A stretch of 64,000 nt of DNA, from positions 13,516,001-13,580,000 of the forward strand of contig CP053155.1 of NCBI GenBank assembly GCA_014607495.2, given 5' to 3'. The number at the start of each line of letters is the position of its first letter. Position 1 is the stretch's first letter. The translations under genes and the position numbers were made by a program. Shown here piece by piece: positions 46,014-56,957 of the stretch. Source of the DNA: Carposina sasakii. Taxonomy: Eukaryota; Arthropoda; Insecta; Lepidoptera; Carposinidae. Below the pieces are notes generated by a model that made no database searches, was not told where the DNA came from, and was given only the letters and a program-made list of their open reading frames with translations.

Positions 46014-46232
46014 AGAATTCCATTGAGGGTTCGCCCACCACCGGGCCCTACACCCTCCGTTGACCCTCGGATCTGCCGACTCATGGTCACAAACACAAGC
46101 CACTGCTGTCGCAACGAGAAGCCAGATCCAAGCACCTAGCAGCCATGTATACATAGCTGCTAATCGCGACACATGTTTCGCCAACACCCGTGGCATCATC
46201 AGGATTAGTTTTCCATGTTAGTTCTAACTACC
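46014..46232 (+). repeat. Unclassified repeat, family of 4557-4832
   Basis: CCATTGAGGGTTCGCCCACC to GGATTAGTTTTCCATGTTAG, closely parallel to 4563-4795 but lacking the AAAACCAATTAAAACTTTAA segment. Confidence 0.7.
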
Positions 46233-46289
46233 ACGTATCATGAATGAGATCCTCCAGCCAAGCATAGCATAGCGGGGCCAGATGTAAAA

Positions 46290-46915
46290 GAACCCTAAAC
46301 ACCTTGTATACGAAACAGCCGTGAGAAACGACAGGTTATTTCTAACACCGCACTATATCATTACTCTATACCAATATCTCAAAAAACACAAAATCTCCAT
46401 AAATTGAATAAAACATAAACTATTCGAACATAAATAATAAACATTGGTAATGGCGGCTATAAAAACAAATCTTAATATGGGAATATAAAAATGTTAATTC
46501 TCAATAAATAGATCAGGGGACAAGTAGGATAACGTTACGTGTGGTGTAGTGTCGGATTCCATGAGAGTAGACCGGGAGCTTTAACTTGTTTTACTGTATG
46601 GTTTTGTATAGGTTACCTATGAATTTAAAAGTAAGAGAAAAGTTCTAAGAGATAACGGTGACTAGTTTAATTTCGTGACATTCACATAATCAAATGGGTT
46701 CGAATCCCGGTAGGTGCAAACATTGATATGATGAATATTGATGTTTGTTTCCGAGTCATGGATGTTTCTATACTTATCTATGTATTTATATACCGTTGCT
46801 TAGTACCCGACACAAGAACTTATGGATCTTAATGTGGGACTAAGTTAATGTGTTGTGAAGTGTGTGAATATTTATTTATTTATTTATAATATATAAAAAG
46901 TTTATTCTTTAAAAC
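46290..46915. other. Gene-free stretch
   Basis: AT-rich DNA. 46685-46780 (GGGTTCGAATCCCGGTAGGT, then TTTCCGAGTCATGGATGTTT and TATTTATATA) looks like the 3' part of another tRNA-headed SINE with a perfect B box. No gene. Confidence 0.35.
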
Positions 46916-46920
46916 AGTTC

Positions 46921-47185
46921 CTGCGGTGCGTTCCTAGCCCAATGATTAAGATGTGTGCTGTTTAGTCGGAAGGCGTATGTTCGATCCAAGTCACGGGCCT
47001 TTATTTATTTATTTTATGTACGGACTCTAATATACTAAATAATTGATACTTATGGGTTTGCGTCAGGTTTTAAGGCAGCCGCCCGTAAAACAAACGCCAA
47101 ATACTTAGCAATATGAGTTTTGTAAGAAACCATATGGCGCTGACCCCATAAGAAATGAGATAAGGGCATGATGATGATGATGAGT
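46921..47185 (+). mobile_element. tRNA-derived SINE family S
   Basis: Head CGTTCCTAGCCCAATGATTAAG (A-box-like), TATGTTCGATCCAAGTC (B-box-like) and ACGGGCC, then GTCAGGTTTTAAGGCAGCCG, CAATATGAGTTTTGTAAG, GGCGCTGACCCCATAAG and the tail AGATAAGGGCATGATGATGATGATG. This tail is the apparent source of the minisatellite at 50946-51829. Confidence 0.75.
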
Positions 47186-47579
47186 CTTTAAAATAGGTAT
47201 GCAAGCTCCCTGCCTACCCCTGGCGCTAACTTCTTTTCCCATTCTGTCATTACCTTTTACACCCCGCGGGGTGAACTGATATGATCTTGATTAACCCACT
47301 TCAATTATCCACGTCACCCTTAACGCCTCCTTCATCCTCTTCCAACATATTACTACATCTATCGCCATCTTTGTCCGGTATAAGACAGTGTATGTGCCTA
47401 GATAACTTGTTCTGTTTCACGCCAGTGGAATTTACTTGTGTTTTGAAGTGATGTCCCAAAATATATTGGGATAGCTACTTAGGGAATCGTTATTTATTTG
47501 TATGGTTTTGTGTAATAGCTGTTGTGTTAGACATGTTTTGTTTCTTCCCATAATTTTTACAGGACTGTATGAGCATTGT

Positions 47580-47660
47580 AATAATGTTTTGAGAGGTCGT
47601 GACTCGTGAGTTCAAATCTCACTCGGGTGAATTTTTTTTTCATATTCTTATTAGTATTTA
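47580..47660 (+). repeat. tRNA-derived SINE family T, 3' part of head
   Basis: GAGAGGTCGTGACTCGTGAG, TTCAAATCTCACTCGGGTGA and a T-rich tail as at 31260-31345. Confidence 0.6.
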
Positions 47661-47664
47661 TAAA

Positions 47665-48105
47665 ATGTTTTTACCCTACTGCGCAAGAAGGAGGGTTATA
47701 TTTTTCTAATGTACATGTGTAAGTATACCTATATATGTATATTGGCACGCTTTAGAGCCTAAATGTGTTGTTGCATTTGATCTTTAGAGGTATTAATATT
47801 AGATTCGTCTTAATCGCGAGAGTGATATTTTTTAACCGTAACCTATGGCAGGGGGAGGCCTGCGTCCAATAGTGGACTGCAATAGGCTTATGAAGATGAA
47901 GATAATTGTGTTAAGTCATTAAATTATATGTTGCGTTAAGCCGTGTCCGAAGTAAGATGGTTAAACCCGTTTAGGCTCTAAAGCATGCCACAGAAATATA
48001 CATATATACTTACATACATATGTACATTAGAAAAATATAACCCTCCTTCATGCGCAGTAGGGTAAAAACATTCTATAAATACTAATAAGAATATGAAAAA
48101 AAAAA
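47665..48105. mobile_element. Foldback element with SINE-B scrap in its loop
   Basis: TTTTTACCCTACTGCGCAAG to TTTAGAGCCTAAA at the left is the inverse of TTTAGGCTCTAAAGC to ATGCGCAGTAGGGTAAAAAC at the right, arms of about 100 bp. The loop includes a SINE-B tail (47848-47892). Confidence 0.7.
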
Positions 48106-48142
48106 TGCTGGCTTGTCACTTTCACCCTGTATGTTCCTATAT

Positions 48143-48410
48143 ACCAGTGGACGCCCGCGACTCCGTCCGCGTGGACTACAGAAAAAATAAAATGTCAAAA
48201 TTATCCGGGATAGTAGCCTATATGTTAAGTGGAACAATATTTTCCTGAATACTGCATCGAAGTCGGTTCAGCCGTTTCTGAGATTAGCGTGCACAAACGC
48301 ACAGACAAACAGACAAAAATGCCAAAAATAATTATTTTGGGTACTATTGCGTTGATAAAGGTCTCCTATAATATTTTTTCTCATATATCTTCCATGTACA
48401 TTTTTATTAT
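48143..48410 (-). mobile_element. Helitron-like element
   Basis: Minus-strand copy: GTGGACGCCCGCGACTCCGT at the left; AGCGTGCACAAACGCACAGA inside; abuts a family C SINE at its 5' end. Confidence 0.65.
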
Positions 48411-48411
48411 G

Positions 48412-48692
48412 CTGCTCTGGGAAGCTTCTATGCTGCTCTGGGAGTGAAAAAAAAAAGTACAATACTACAGCTGCTTCTCTTCCCGGGCATACTGTACAAG
48501 TCAGTAGAGGGACAAGAGGGTCTTGGTGTTTTGTAGGCGATGGGCTGACCACCTGTCACTACTAACCGAACTTGTACATCTCAACTATACCCTCAAAATT
48601 GGTCAGAAGTGGCACCAGGTGGTCCTATCGGCCCTTGATGCTCTGCCTACCCCGTAAGGGATAAAGGCGAAAGGCGTGATTATATGTATATG
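48412..48692 (+). mobile_element. SINE-like family C
   Basis: TCTATGCTGCTCTGGGAGTG plus poly-A through GTAAGGGATAAAGGCGAAAG and GTGATTATATG. The initial TATGCTGCTCTGGGA is duplicated just upstream (48408-48422). Confidence 0.75.
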
Positions 48693-48699
48693 TATTATA

Positions 48700-49130
48700 A
48701 CGTAGAATACATGCAGAATAACTTTACTCCTAGGTGTAAAGTGTCATTATCTATGTAAAAGTCTCAGTTGAAAGTCGGACTGAGATGATGAATTTTATTA
48801 ACCTAACCCAGTATCTACTATTATGCAGGTATATTAAAGTTTATTATTATGTAATAAACATCACAAGAGCAACCTCATTGAAGTAGGTATAATATCATAA
48901 GCTCTGACCTTCCCATTCTAAACGAAGTCTTTAAGATCTTGGAACTAATATTATAGGTACATTTATATATACATATATAACGAAGTGATTTGATTGAATT
49001 TTCTGCGAATATAAATATACCTAATATACAGGGTGTAATCGGGACTAATATAATATTATGCGTTCATTAGGTAAATTATGATATATTTATATGACGTCGA
49101 CGAGATCGAATAAATTTTCTGCGGAAATGA
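48700..49130. other. Gene-free stretch
   Basis: AT-rich DNA with a TACAGGGTGTAATCGGGACT end at 49027, possibly a solo terminus of another ACAGGGTG-type MITE. Confidence 0.35.
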
Positions 49131-49133
49131 ATT

Positions 49134-49345
49134 ATACAGGTTGCAACAAAAGGGGCATGTTAAACGAAATGCTATGAAAATTTCCCACTGTAAAAAGGTT
49201 ACAAAAGTTTTGTCGAGACATCAATTCAATTAAGATTGTACGAATTTCCTGAGCTGTTTAGGAATTTCTCTAAACTATATAGTGAAACATGTGATATCGT
49301 GTCTCGAATTATGTAACCGTATATTTCCTGTAGTGGCTTGTTTTA
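49134..49345. mobile_element. Palindromic MITE family H, decayed
   Basis: TACAGGTTGCAACAAAAGGG and AACGAAATGCTATG at the left; the right end is lost. Confidence 0.5.
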
Positions 49346-50138
49346 TTTTCTTGTGTTATATATATTATGTAAATCAATTAGTATTTTATACTATTAGACA
49401 ATCCAACATAAGGTAACATAATTAAATAATTTCGAGAGCAATATCAATAATTCCGTGAGACAGGACGACCCGCGGGGCAGCGCCAGTGTCAGATCACAGA
49501 TAACACTAACGTATGAGAGGCTTTTTAAAAAAAAAGTTTGAGAGAAAATAAATATCAATATGCTTATGGTACGGTAAGCGTTAATAGCCAATTCACCACA
49601 GTTTTATTGACAGAGTTACGTAATTAATGTAGTTTAGTTTAGGTACAGGATGTAGTAAAAGGGTTTATCTATAAATATATTAAATACACCAACTCAGGGA
49701 TGTTCAGGCTATAAGATAATCGGTACCCGCTATGTTACATACACGTGGCTGAGGGATCTCCTTGATGATCCTGCAGTTCTGGCTGCATTTCAATTACAAA
49801 ATCCAACGGGGACTTATAATTTTAGTATTAGTCGTAAACATGAACATAAATGAGAACGGCCAAATGAATTTGCATAAAATTTTGTTCACAGATTGCATGG
49901 CTAGGACATTCTTGTATCAAGAAGCGGCGATTTTTTTCACAAATAAAGCAATAAATAACATTGTCGAAAGATGATACGGTTACGAAATGTTCACACATTC
50001 ACTAGTTCTAATAAGTAATGGTATTAAAGTTAAAAGTCAAGGTCAGTAATCGGGGTTAAACCGCAAGCTCTGATTTAGGTAAGTTGAGGTTAGTGTTGAA
50101 AGATGGTTACTATTTTGTAATACCTTACTTAGACTAAC

Positions 50139-50663
50139 AGCACCGGTATGATGAATTTGGTGAGAGCGAGATGTCTCAATTTTAAACATCAAATTCACAG
50201 AGCTATTAATAACTAGATAAACTAAGTAGATGTACTTTGCATGTAAAAAATAGACTTAAGAATTAGAATAGACACTCATTCTCGAGCCGAACTGAAGGAA
50301 TTAGGGTTGATAGAAGTGGTTTGTAATTCCTTTTTACAGACCAAGTCGAAACACTTGCCTTATCTAGTTATTACTTAGCTCTGTGGATTTGACGTTTAAG
50401 GCTCGAGCACACCGCATGCGTGTGCGTGCACGTAAGCGTAGGCGTATACGTAGCTCTGAGTTGTAATGTATGGAACTGTATAGGCACGGGCAGACCGGAC
50501 GCGTATGCGTAGACGTAAGCATAGACGTCAAGCGGTGACAGTTCTATACATTAAACTCAGAGGTACGTGTACGTCTACGCTTACGTGCACGCACACGCAT
50601 CCGGTGTGCTCGAGCCTTTAAAAGTGAGACATATCGCTCTCACCAAATTCATCATACCGGTGC
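50139..50663. mobile_element. Outer palindromic MITE with a MITE inside
   Basis: GCACCGGTATGATGAATTTG and its inverse CAAATTCATCATACCGGTGC are the ends. The arms continue through GGTGAGAGCGA-ATGTCTCA and ACAGAGCTA-TAATAACTAGATAA (50139-50222 and 50353-50663, minus the insert). Host element about 300 bp. Confidence 0.75.
50400..50616. mobile_element. Inner palindromic MITE family K with TTTAA duplication
   Basis: GGCTCGAGCACACC and GTGCGTGCACGTAAGCGTAG at the left are the inverse of the right end (CTACGCTTACGTGCACGC to GGTGTGCTCGAGCC). TTTAA flanks both sides (50395-50399 and 50617-50621). A second copy starts at 63967. Confidence 0.8.
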
Positions 50664-50689
50664 AGTTATACGTGGCATTTCTATTAGTT

Positions 50690-50945
50690 TAATGCTTTAT
50701 AGTTGTTTGTTAGGTCACCCCGGGATTTTCTATGCTTTTTTATGCATTTTTCAGGTCGCCTCTGTTGATCCTGGCTTACAGGAGTTGCAGTGGCGGAAAT
50801 AAGTAGTGGGACAGTCCCTGTATACGTAGCGTAGACATCGTTAATGGATACCCGAGTAGGGTTGGCGTCAGGCAGGTAAGTAAACAAATGCTAAATCTTT
50901 GGCAATGTGAGTTTAGAAAGAAGCCATATTGCGCCGACCCCAGAA
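50690..50945 (+). mobile_element. SINE family S, partial
   Basis: GGTCGCCTCTGTTGATCCTGG, GGGTTGGCGTCAGGCAGGTA, CTTTGGCAATGTGAG and TTGCGCCGACCCCAGAAGATGA. The minisatellite begins directly at its 3' tail. Confidence 0.65.
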
Positions 50946-51829
50946 GATGATGAGACATCGATAATGCAGGTGGTGGGATAAGGACAGGAAGGTGATGAGA
51001 CATCGATAATGCAGGTGGTGGGATAAGGACAGGAAGATGATGAGACATCGATAATGCAGGTGGTGGGATAAGGACAGGAAGATGATGAGACATCGATAAT
51101 GCAGGTGGTGGGATAAGGACAGGAAGATGATGAGACATCGATAATGCAGGTGGTGGGATAAGGACAGGAAGATGATGAGACATCGATAATGCAGGTGGTG
51201 GGATAAGGATAGGAAGATGATGAGACATCGATAATGCAGGTGGCGGGATAAGGACAGGAAGATGATGAGACATCGATAATGCAGGTGGTGGGATAAGGAC
51301 AGGAAGATGATGAGACATCGATAATGCAGGTGGTGGGATAAGGACAGGAAGATGATGAGACATCGATAATGCAGGTGGTGGGATAAGGATAGGAAGATGA
51401 TGAGACATCGATAATGCAGGTGGTGGGATAAGGATAGGAAGATGATGAGACATCGATAATGCAGGTGGTGGGATAAGGACAGGAAGATGATGAGACATCG
51501 ATAATGCAGGTGGTGGGATAAGGACAGGAAGATGATGAGACATCGATAATACAGGTGGTGGGATAAGGATAGGAAGATGATGAGACATCGATAATGCAGG
51601 TGGTGGGATAAGGATAGGAAGATGATGAGACATCGATAATGCAGGTGGTGGGATAAGGACAGGAAGATGATGAGACATCGATAATCCAGGTGGTGGGATA
51701 AGGACAGGAAGATGATGAGACATCGATAATGCAGGTGGTGGGATAAGGACAGGAAGATGATGAGACATCGATAATGCAGGTGGTGGGATAAGGACAGGAA
51801 GATGATGAGACATCGATAATGCAGGTGGT
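50946..51829. repeat. 45-bp minisatellite, 19.6 units
   Basis: Unit: GATGATGAGACATCGATAAT followed by GCAGGTGGTGGGATAAGGAC and AGGAA. Nineteen full units plus 29 bp, with no length change in any unit. Point variants: GGTGATG (unit 2), GGCGGG (unit 7), ACAGG (unit 14), CCAGG (unit 17), and GGAT for GGAC in units 6, 10, 11, 14 and 15. As 45 is divisible by three, frames stay open on the minus strand, giving a 345-codon frame of 15-residue repeats (MSHHLPVLIPPPALS); I regard this as non-coding. Confidence 0.95.
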
Positions 51830-51839
51830 ATACACGGAT

Positions 51840-51970
51840 GTGTTTCCGAAATGGGGTAGCTAGAAATGCAGGATCATAAAGGAGAAGCTCATCGTCTAGA
51901 GGAGTTCCTAAGTCGATTCTTATGCACGGAAGGAGGTGCAGCTAATGTGTGTCTCGCATCAGCGGTTGTA
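51840..51970 (+). repeat. Family E dispersed repeat, deleted
   Basis: TTTCCGAAATGGGGTAGCTAG, GCAGGATCATAAAGGAGA and GGAAGGAGGTGCAGCTAATG; the middle is shortened. Confidence 0.55.
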
Positions 51971-51974
51971 TATG

Positions 51975-54250
51975 GTGACGTAAATCAGCACATATTAGTT
52001 ACTTTACTACTGTTCAATTTAAAATATTGACTATGCGTTTTGGTTGCATTAATTTACTATTTATATGACCTTAAAAAATCACATGTAATTATTAGTCTGA
52101 GCGGCCACCTACCTACATACATTAGGTATTATTAGATTACTTTTCCAGATTCTAGTAAAAGTATATTCCCAACATTTTCACATGGTCTATAAAATCAAAA
52201 ACATTTTCCATGTATACGACAAACAATCGAACTAAAATGGTCAAGAATTTTCAGAAAACCCGAACAAACACATACAAACTAGCGCCACCGTGAGACCTAA
52301 CAATACTTGTCAACTTAAAGTAATGGTAATGACAGATAATTCGCGATGTGACGCTGAGCCGCCCTCGATCGATCACAATTTACGATCGGATTTCCGTCAC
52401 GATCGATAAAGTAATTGTCGATCGACAGGCAGTGCCCACCAGCGTCGATCGACCTGCAAATTGGTGGTACTTAAGAGGACATCTAGCTGTCTTAGCCTGA
52501 GTATTGTAAGACTAGTAACTCCTCGCAACTCCGTCTATTAAGTACCCAATGAAACGGGAAAGTAAAAGGTTCTTGCCCTACGGGATAACCCTATTTTATT
52601 CAAGGATACAAGATCCTTACATTACATTTGTTTTATTTAGATACTAGTGGACGTTCGCGGCAAACGTTAGGATTCCTGCCCGCCTAGCATGACCACCCAT
52701 TGTGGATATCGTATCGTACTCTCCCGTATCGTGTCTCTATACAAAATTCAACATAGCGGCTATATGACAGGCTAAATGTCGATAAATCGGTTTATCATAT
52801 CGTGTTTCGCAGGTGTTTCATGTTAGGCTTGCAGGTTCTCTAAATGCCGTGGGAATTTTGGGAAATAGGTACTTTCTTATTGGATGCCTTCGCTGTACAA
52901 AGACCACACCCTCCAAGTTTTAGTATCTAAAATCAGCTGTTAAAGTGATTCAGTGTTGATTCTCAGTTACGAGTATGCAGGATAAAGCTTAGAAAAAATA
53001 GCTTATACCTACATATTTTGTATAAGTTCATATAATAGACAAAGCATTTGCATCGCGAATTTGCAAATATTTGGAATGTTACATTATATGTTTCTTACCA
53101 TTCTGACCTTACGACCTGATGATGTACCTTGGCGATTCCGATACAATCAGTTAATTAATTAATTTGAAATATAATTTAGTGTTGTATTATCAAATTACCT
53201 TCAAGTCCAGTATCCGTCAAGTTTTTTGCGATTCTCTTTGATGTTAAATATTACACTATTTTTTTAAATAATCATTTGTAACGCAATAGGATATTATATT
53301 GTTTTCGGTTGTAATATGTCATGGCAATATTAATATATCATTAATTTACGTTCCTCAATAACAAAAATTCATAACCTATTTAAAAATGTTATAATAAACG
53401 ATAATTAAATCGGTCACGTCTATCAAAACTCCACACGTATATTTCTCTCTAAAACCGTAATTTCATTTCTTCAAAGAAAATTGTGCAGAGCAATCAAACT
53501 GGGATATCAATCAATCAATTATATTAATAACGACTTTCTATAGAAAAAGATTTTTGCGTAATTTACCGAATAACATGCGTTTTGAAGCGTTAAATAATTT
53601 CACACCGAGATCTTTTACAACACAATTATACATTTATCGTTGCACAATTAACAATCATGGGAAAAACAAACACCATAACTTTCCTTTAAATAAAAAAAAA
53701 GTAAACGCATTTGAATATACATCTTGGCGTTATATTATTTTGAGTTCGAAATAATCTTACGGACTTCATATGAATTTGAATCATTATTTATTCTTAAATA
53801 CACGAAACGGTTTATCACATTAATATGTTTTTTATTCATGAGCTCACGAAATAAACGTATCGATATCTTTGGAATCGATTGAGTTATCACGCGAGAAGAT
53901 TTTTATCGATCGCCATTGATCATTTATTGCCTGTAGAATTATTATCAAAAGTATATTTTTTGAATTAGAACGATGTTCATAAAATTTAATAATGTGAAAT
54001 TTCATCAGAAGTCGTAATCCAACTTTATTGCTTTTTCTGGATACTAGCGGCCCTCCCGCGGTTTTGCTCGACATCTAGACTAGTACATCGCTCATTTGTG
54101 ACAACTCATGAGCTTTTACTAAGGCAGTGAGTATGTGATGTAGTTAGTTGTTATATCTACTTATAGGAAGGAAGATTTCCTTTAACATAAACCATTATAC
54201 CTAATAAAATAAAGCATAGAAATAAGTATATTAGTGAAAATATTAAACAT
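51975..54250. other. Mostly unique gene-free stretch
   Basis: 52355-52450 is dense in GATCGA/TCGATC motifs, and AGCGCCACCG at 52281 is a minus-strand CTCF-like core. 52903-52925 repeats the family N flank ACACCCTCCAAGTTTT. A 66-codon frame at 53554 has no recognisable motif. No exon supported. Confidence 0.35.
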
Positions 54251-54751
54251 AACATATACACACGGCTGTATTTACAAAGATGAGGTAGCCAAAACTGAAA
54301 AATCGCGAAAAAGATCCTATAGCCACAGCAACTTGTCACTAAAATTCAATATGAAAAAAAAAAAAAAAGTTTATTGATCATATTTAGATAGCAGTATTTT
54401 ATACTAAGCTTACTATAATAATACATAATATAATTGGTTCAACGATAAATTCGATGTCTGTAGAAGTACCTATACTAGCACAGGTTTTTTTTTAAAATAA
54501 TAGGTGCTACTAGAATTTACAAAATGAAACAATCCATGTTCAAAGTTATGGTTACGTGAGCCATAGTAAGTAACCTTTCAATTACAAACGCCAATGTTTA
54601 AGTAGTATTACTACCTAGTAGTAGAACCTATACTATTCAGATTTAACTTCAAATTAAAATCTGCCCTCGCTATGCTAATTTAGCTGTAAATATTAAACAA
54701 TAATATATACGAGTAATGCACATATCCGTCTCAACGGGAAAGAGTGAACCG

Positions 54752-54938
54752 CCCCCTGATTACGTAAAAGCAAAGGCAAAGCCGCGCGTTTTCGATAAAT
54801 TGAGAGTGTGTGTGTGTGCGCGGGCCATGGTGCGGGGCGCGAGAGGACGCCGAGCGCTCGTTGCGCGCACGCACACACTCTCAATTATCGCGATCGCGCG
54901 GTTTCGGATTTGCTATTGCTTTTACGTAATCAGGGGGC
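54752..54938. mobile_element. Hairpin MITE family J
   Basis: CCCCCTGATTACGTAAAAGC to AATTGAGAGTGTGTGTG is mirrored by CACACACTCTCAATTATCGC to GCTTTTACGTAATCAGGGGG. GC-rich loop. The short frames read through it are by-products. Confidence 0.8.
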
Positions 54939-54978
54939 CGCTTTACTATCGGGTACTTTGACAACCAAGCACATAAGC

Positions 54979-55102
54979 CTTCAGTGGGGCAAGCACGAAC
55001 CTCTCGATAGTCCGTAACGCTATCGTCCAAACTGTCATATCGCATAGATTTTGCTTGCGAGTCGATAGACGTTACATCGCGTAAAAAGCTTTATGCTTAC
55101 CC
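54979..55102. mobile_element. Hairpin MITE family N
   Basis: GGGGCAAGCACGAACCTCTC to TAAAAAGCTTTATGCTTACCC; opposite orientation to 37715-37838. Confidence 0.6.
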
Positions 55103-55660
55103 TACAGCTTACGTCAAAAAACACTAAAGTGATAACATATCCGAGATTAAGGCTTATGGCGATGTTCTAATGAAATACCATTTACCAGTCTAATTGAGTC
55201 ATTCGATTGGTCACAGCACATATTGCAGTCTGTATCGCCGTAGATAATTCTATTTTAGATACGAGGTGTCGATATAGTGATTACGTGAATAAACTAATTC
55301 AGGTTTATATTAACTAAAGTTTTAAGATAAACTCAAAATTGCAATATTTTTTTATATTTTTAAGATGTGCCGATATAGTTATTATCTGAAGCATCGATTA
55401 AAATAATTCAGGCGATCTAAATCTTGAGCTCTTAAATCGATTCTGTTCAGAATCTAGACAGAATCCCATAATCTAAAATTTAAGTCCTAAACAGGTGTTT
55501 TCGCGTGAACTCGATAAGTTTGATGACGATGAAAAAATATGCAGATTTCCGTTAATTATTGTACATTTAATAAAATACTGTGCTTTTACATAAAAAAAAA
55601 TCAATGGGTACATACGACAAAAAGTTTAGCAATTAAAAGTTTGAGGTAAAATAGTCTTTA
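55103..55660. other. Gene-free stretch
   Basis: AT-rich DNA upstream of a promoter-like segment; no exon or known repeat seen. Confidence 0.3.
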
Positions 55661-55669
55661 TTTTACACG

Positions 55670-55830
55670 CTCCGATTGGTCGAAATGTTGCGCGCCGAAT
55701 GCTGCGCGGCGTCTGATTGGTTGCGTTGCCAAACACTATCGCGCCAACTATCTTCATTGGATGATTTTTATGCGTTTAGTTTTTGACCGTTTTTCGGTGT
55801 GCGTTTTGTTCAATCGCCGTAACAACAGGT
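55670..55830. promoter_or_regulatory. Promoter-like segment: three inverted CCAAT boxes and an E2F-like site
   Basis: ATTGG at 55675, 55716 and 55756, spaced 41 and 40 bp; TCGCGCCAA at 55738-55747 resembles an E2F site; GCGCGCCGAATGCTGCGCGGC lies between the first two. The GC content exceeds that of its surroundings. Direction and gene are unknown. Confidence 0.4.
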
Positions 55831-55950
55831 CATAATATTTCGATTTCCTAAAAGCTTTTTGGACGCTTCTAGTGCGTTTCATGAAATATTTACTCTATAT
55901 GATGACGCTATTTGCTTCATGTGTATGACTATAATATTTTATACTGCATA

Positions 55951-56464
55951 TACAGGGTGTTTGTGACAGCCAGGCAAATACTGAAACACTGAACAAGTAC
56001 CATTGTTTTAAGTTATACTATATTGTCATTACTCGCAGGAAATGCATTTTGAATTTGATTATCCGCAATGTTTGCTTTCTGCGCGAATTGTATCGGGTGA
56101 TCCTGTGACTAATTAAATTGGCTTATTTGGTTATTGTGTGATACATTGTTGTTTTATAGATCACTTGTGACTGTCCAATGGGGGTTGATTAGTATTTTGA
56201 ACTTTTTGGGGCAACTTTTTTTTAAAATCATCCATAGGTTAAAGTTTTTTTTTTTAAAGTCATTATCTAAGGCCTACTTAAACGAGCTACACAATTTTTA
56301 TCCTGGAAAAATGAAAAAAATGCCGGAAAATTTTCGAATTTTCCTGCGAAAAATTTCAGTGGTTTTCGCCTCAGAATCATGGTCTGAAGTTGCCTATAGA
56401 GAATATCAATACTTTGCCTGGCTTAAATTTGGTGTATGTTCTCACAGTGGGCTAACACCCTGTA
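55951..56464. mobile_element. MITE family I (ACAGGGTGTTTGTGACAGCC)
   Basis: TACAGGGTGTTTGTGACAGC at the left, GTGGGCTAACACCCTGTA at the right; interior CCAGGCAAATACTGAAACAC mirrors CAATACTTTGCCTGGCTTAA. 514 bp. A decayed copy lies at 61366-61745. Confidence 0.7.
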
Positions 56465-56629
56465 ACATACCCTTTTTGTTAATATGTTAGTTTCGAAATC
56501 AGACAGGAGTTATTCTAGGAAACGCACTCTATCACGATATTTTTTAAGCTACACCGAAAATATGTCAACGCAAATTATAATATCCTATCCTATCCTACTT
56601 AATATTATAAACGCGAAAGTTTGTGAGTA

Positions 56630-56667
56630 TGGATGGATGGATGGATGGATGGATAGATGGGTGGATG
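56630..56667 (+). repeat. (ATGG)n microsatellite
   Basis: About nine ATGG/ATAGATGG units following AGTTTGTGAGT, probably the start of a different short repeat. Confidence 0.8.
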
Positions 56668-56791
56668 TTTGTTACTCTTTCACGTAAAAATGGATGGAGC
56701 GGTTTTAATAAAATTTGGTATGCTGACACTCTGGATTAACACATAGGCATAGAGGAATAAGATGTTATAGAGTGCTAATGTCATACTAACC

Positions 56792-56939
56792 GTTTTGATG
56801 CACCGTTATTAGACTTTTCGGTGCCTCACAATTCCAGTCCTTGATACTTAGATTCTATTAGTGTAACGTATAGTAATGTAATCTAAGTGTCAAGGACTGG
56901 AATTGTGAGGCACCGAAAAGTCTAATGGTGCATCGAAAC
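56792..56939. repeat. Near-perfect hairpin repeat
   Basis: Arms of about 60 bp: GACTTTTCGGTGCCTCACAA with TTCCAGTCCTTGATACTTAGA pairs with the right-hand inverse, spacer about 26 bp. Outside it, AGGAATAAGATGTTATAGAG (56752) is mirrored at 57345-57385, suggesting a larger host element of about 650 bp. Confidence 0.8.
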
Positions 56940-56957
56940 CTATATATAGTACAAACG

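Noticed and set aside
46685..46715. B box GGTTCGAATCCC suggesting a tRNA
   Set aside because: No matching acceptor or anticodon arms upstream; the following sequence looks like a SINE body.
50776..51813. 345-codon minus-strand open frame of 15-residue repeats
   Set aside because: It is produced by a 45-bp minisatellite without stops; a second frame of 314 codons overlaps it and the third is also open through the array. No promoter, splice site or non-repeat domain supports a gene.
54693..55017. Several overlapping short frames on both strands
   Set aside because: All run through a GC-rich hairpin MITE whose second copy (57867-58049) gives the same frames.
56134..56490. 118-codon frame
   Set aside because: It lies inside MITE family I and its composition (runs of F, K and L) reflects AT-rich non-coding DNA; the second copy at 61366 is not open.
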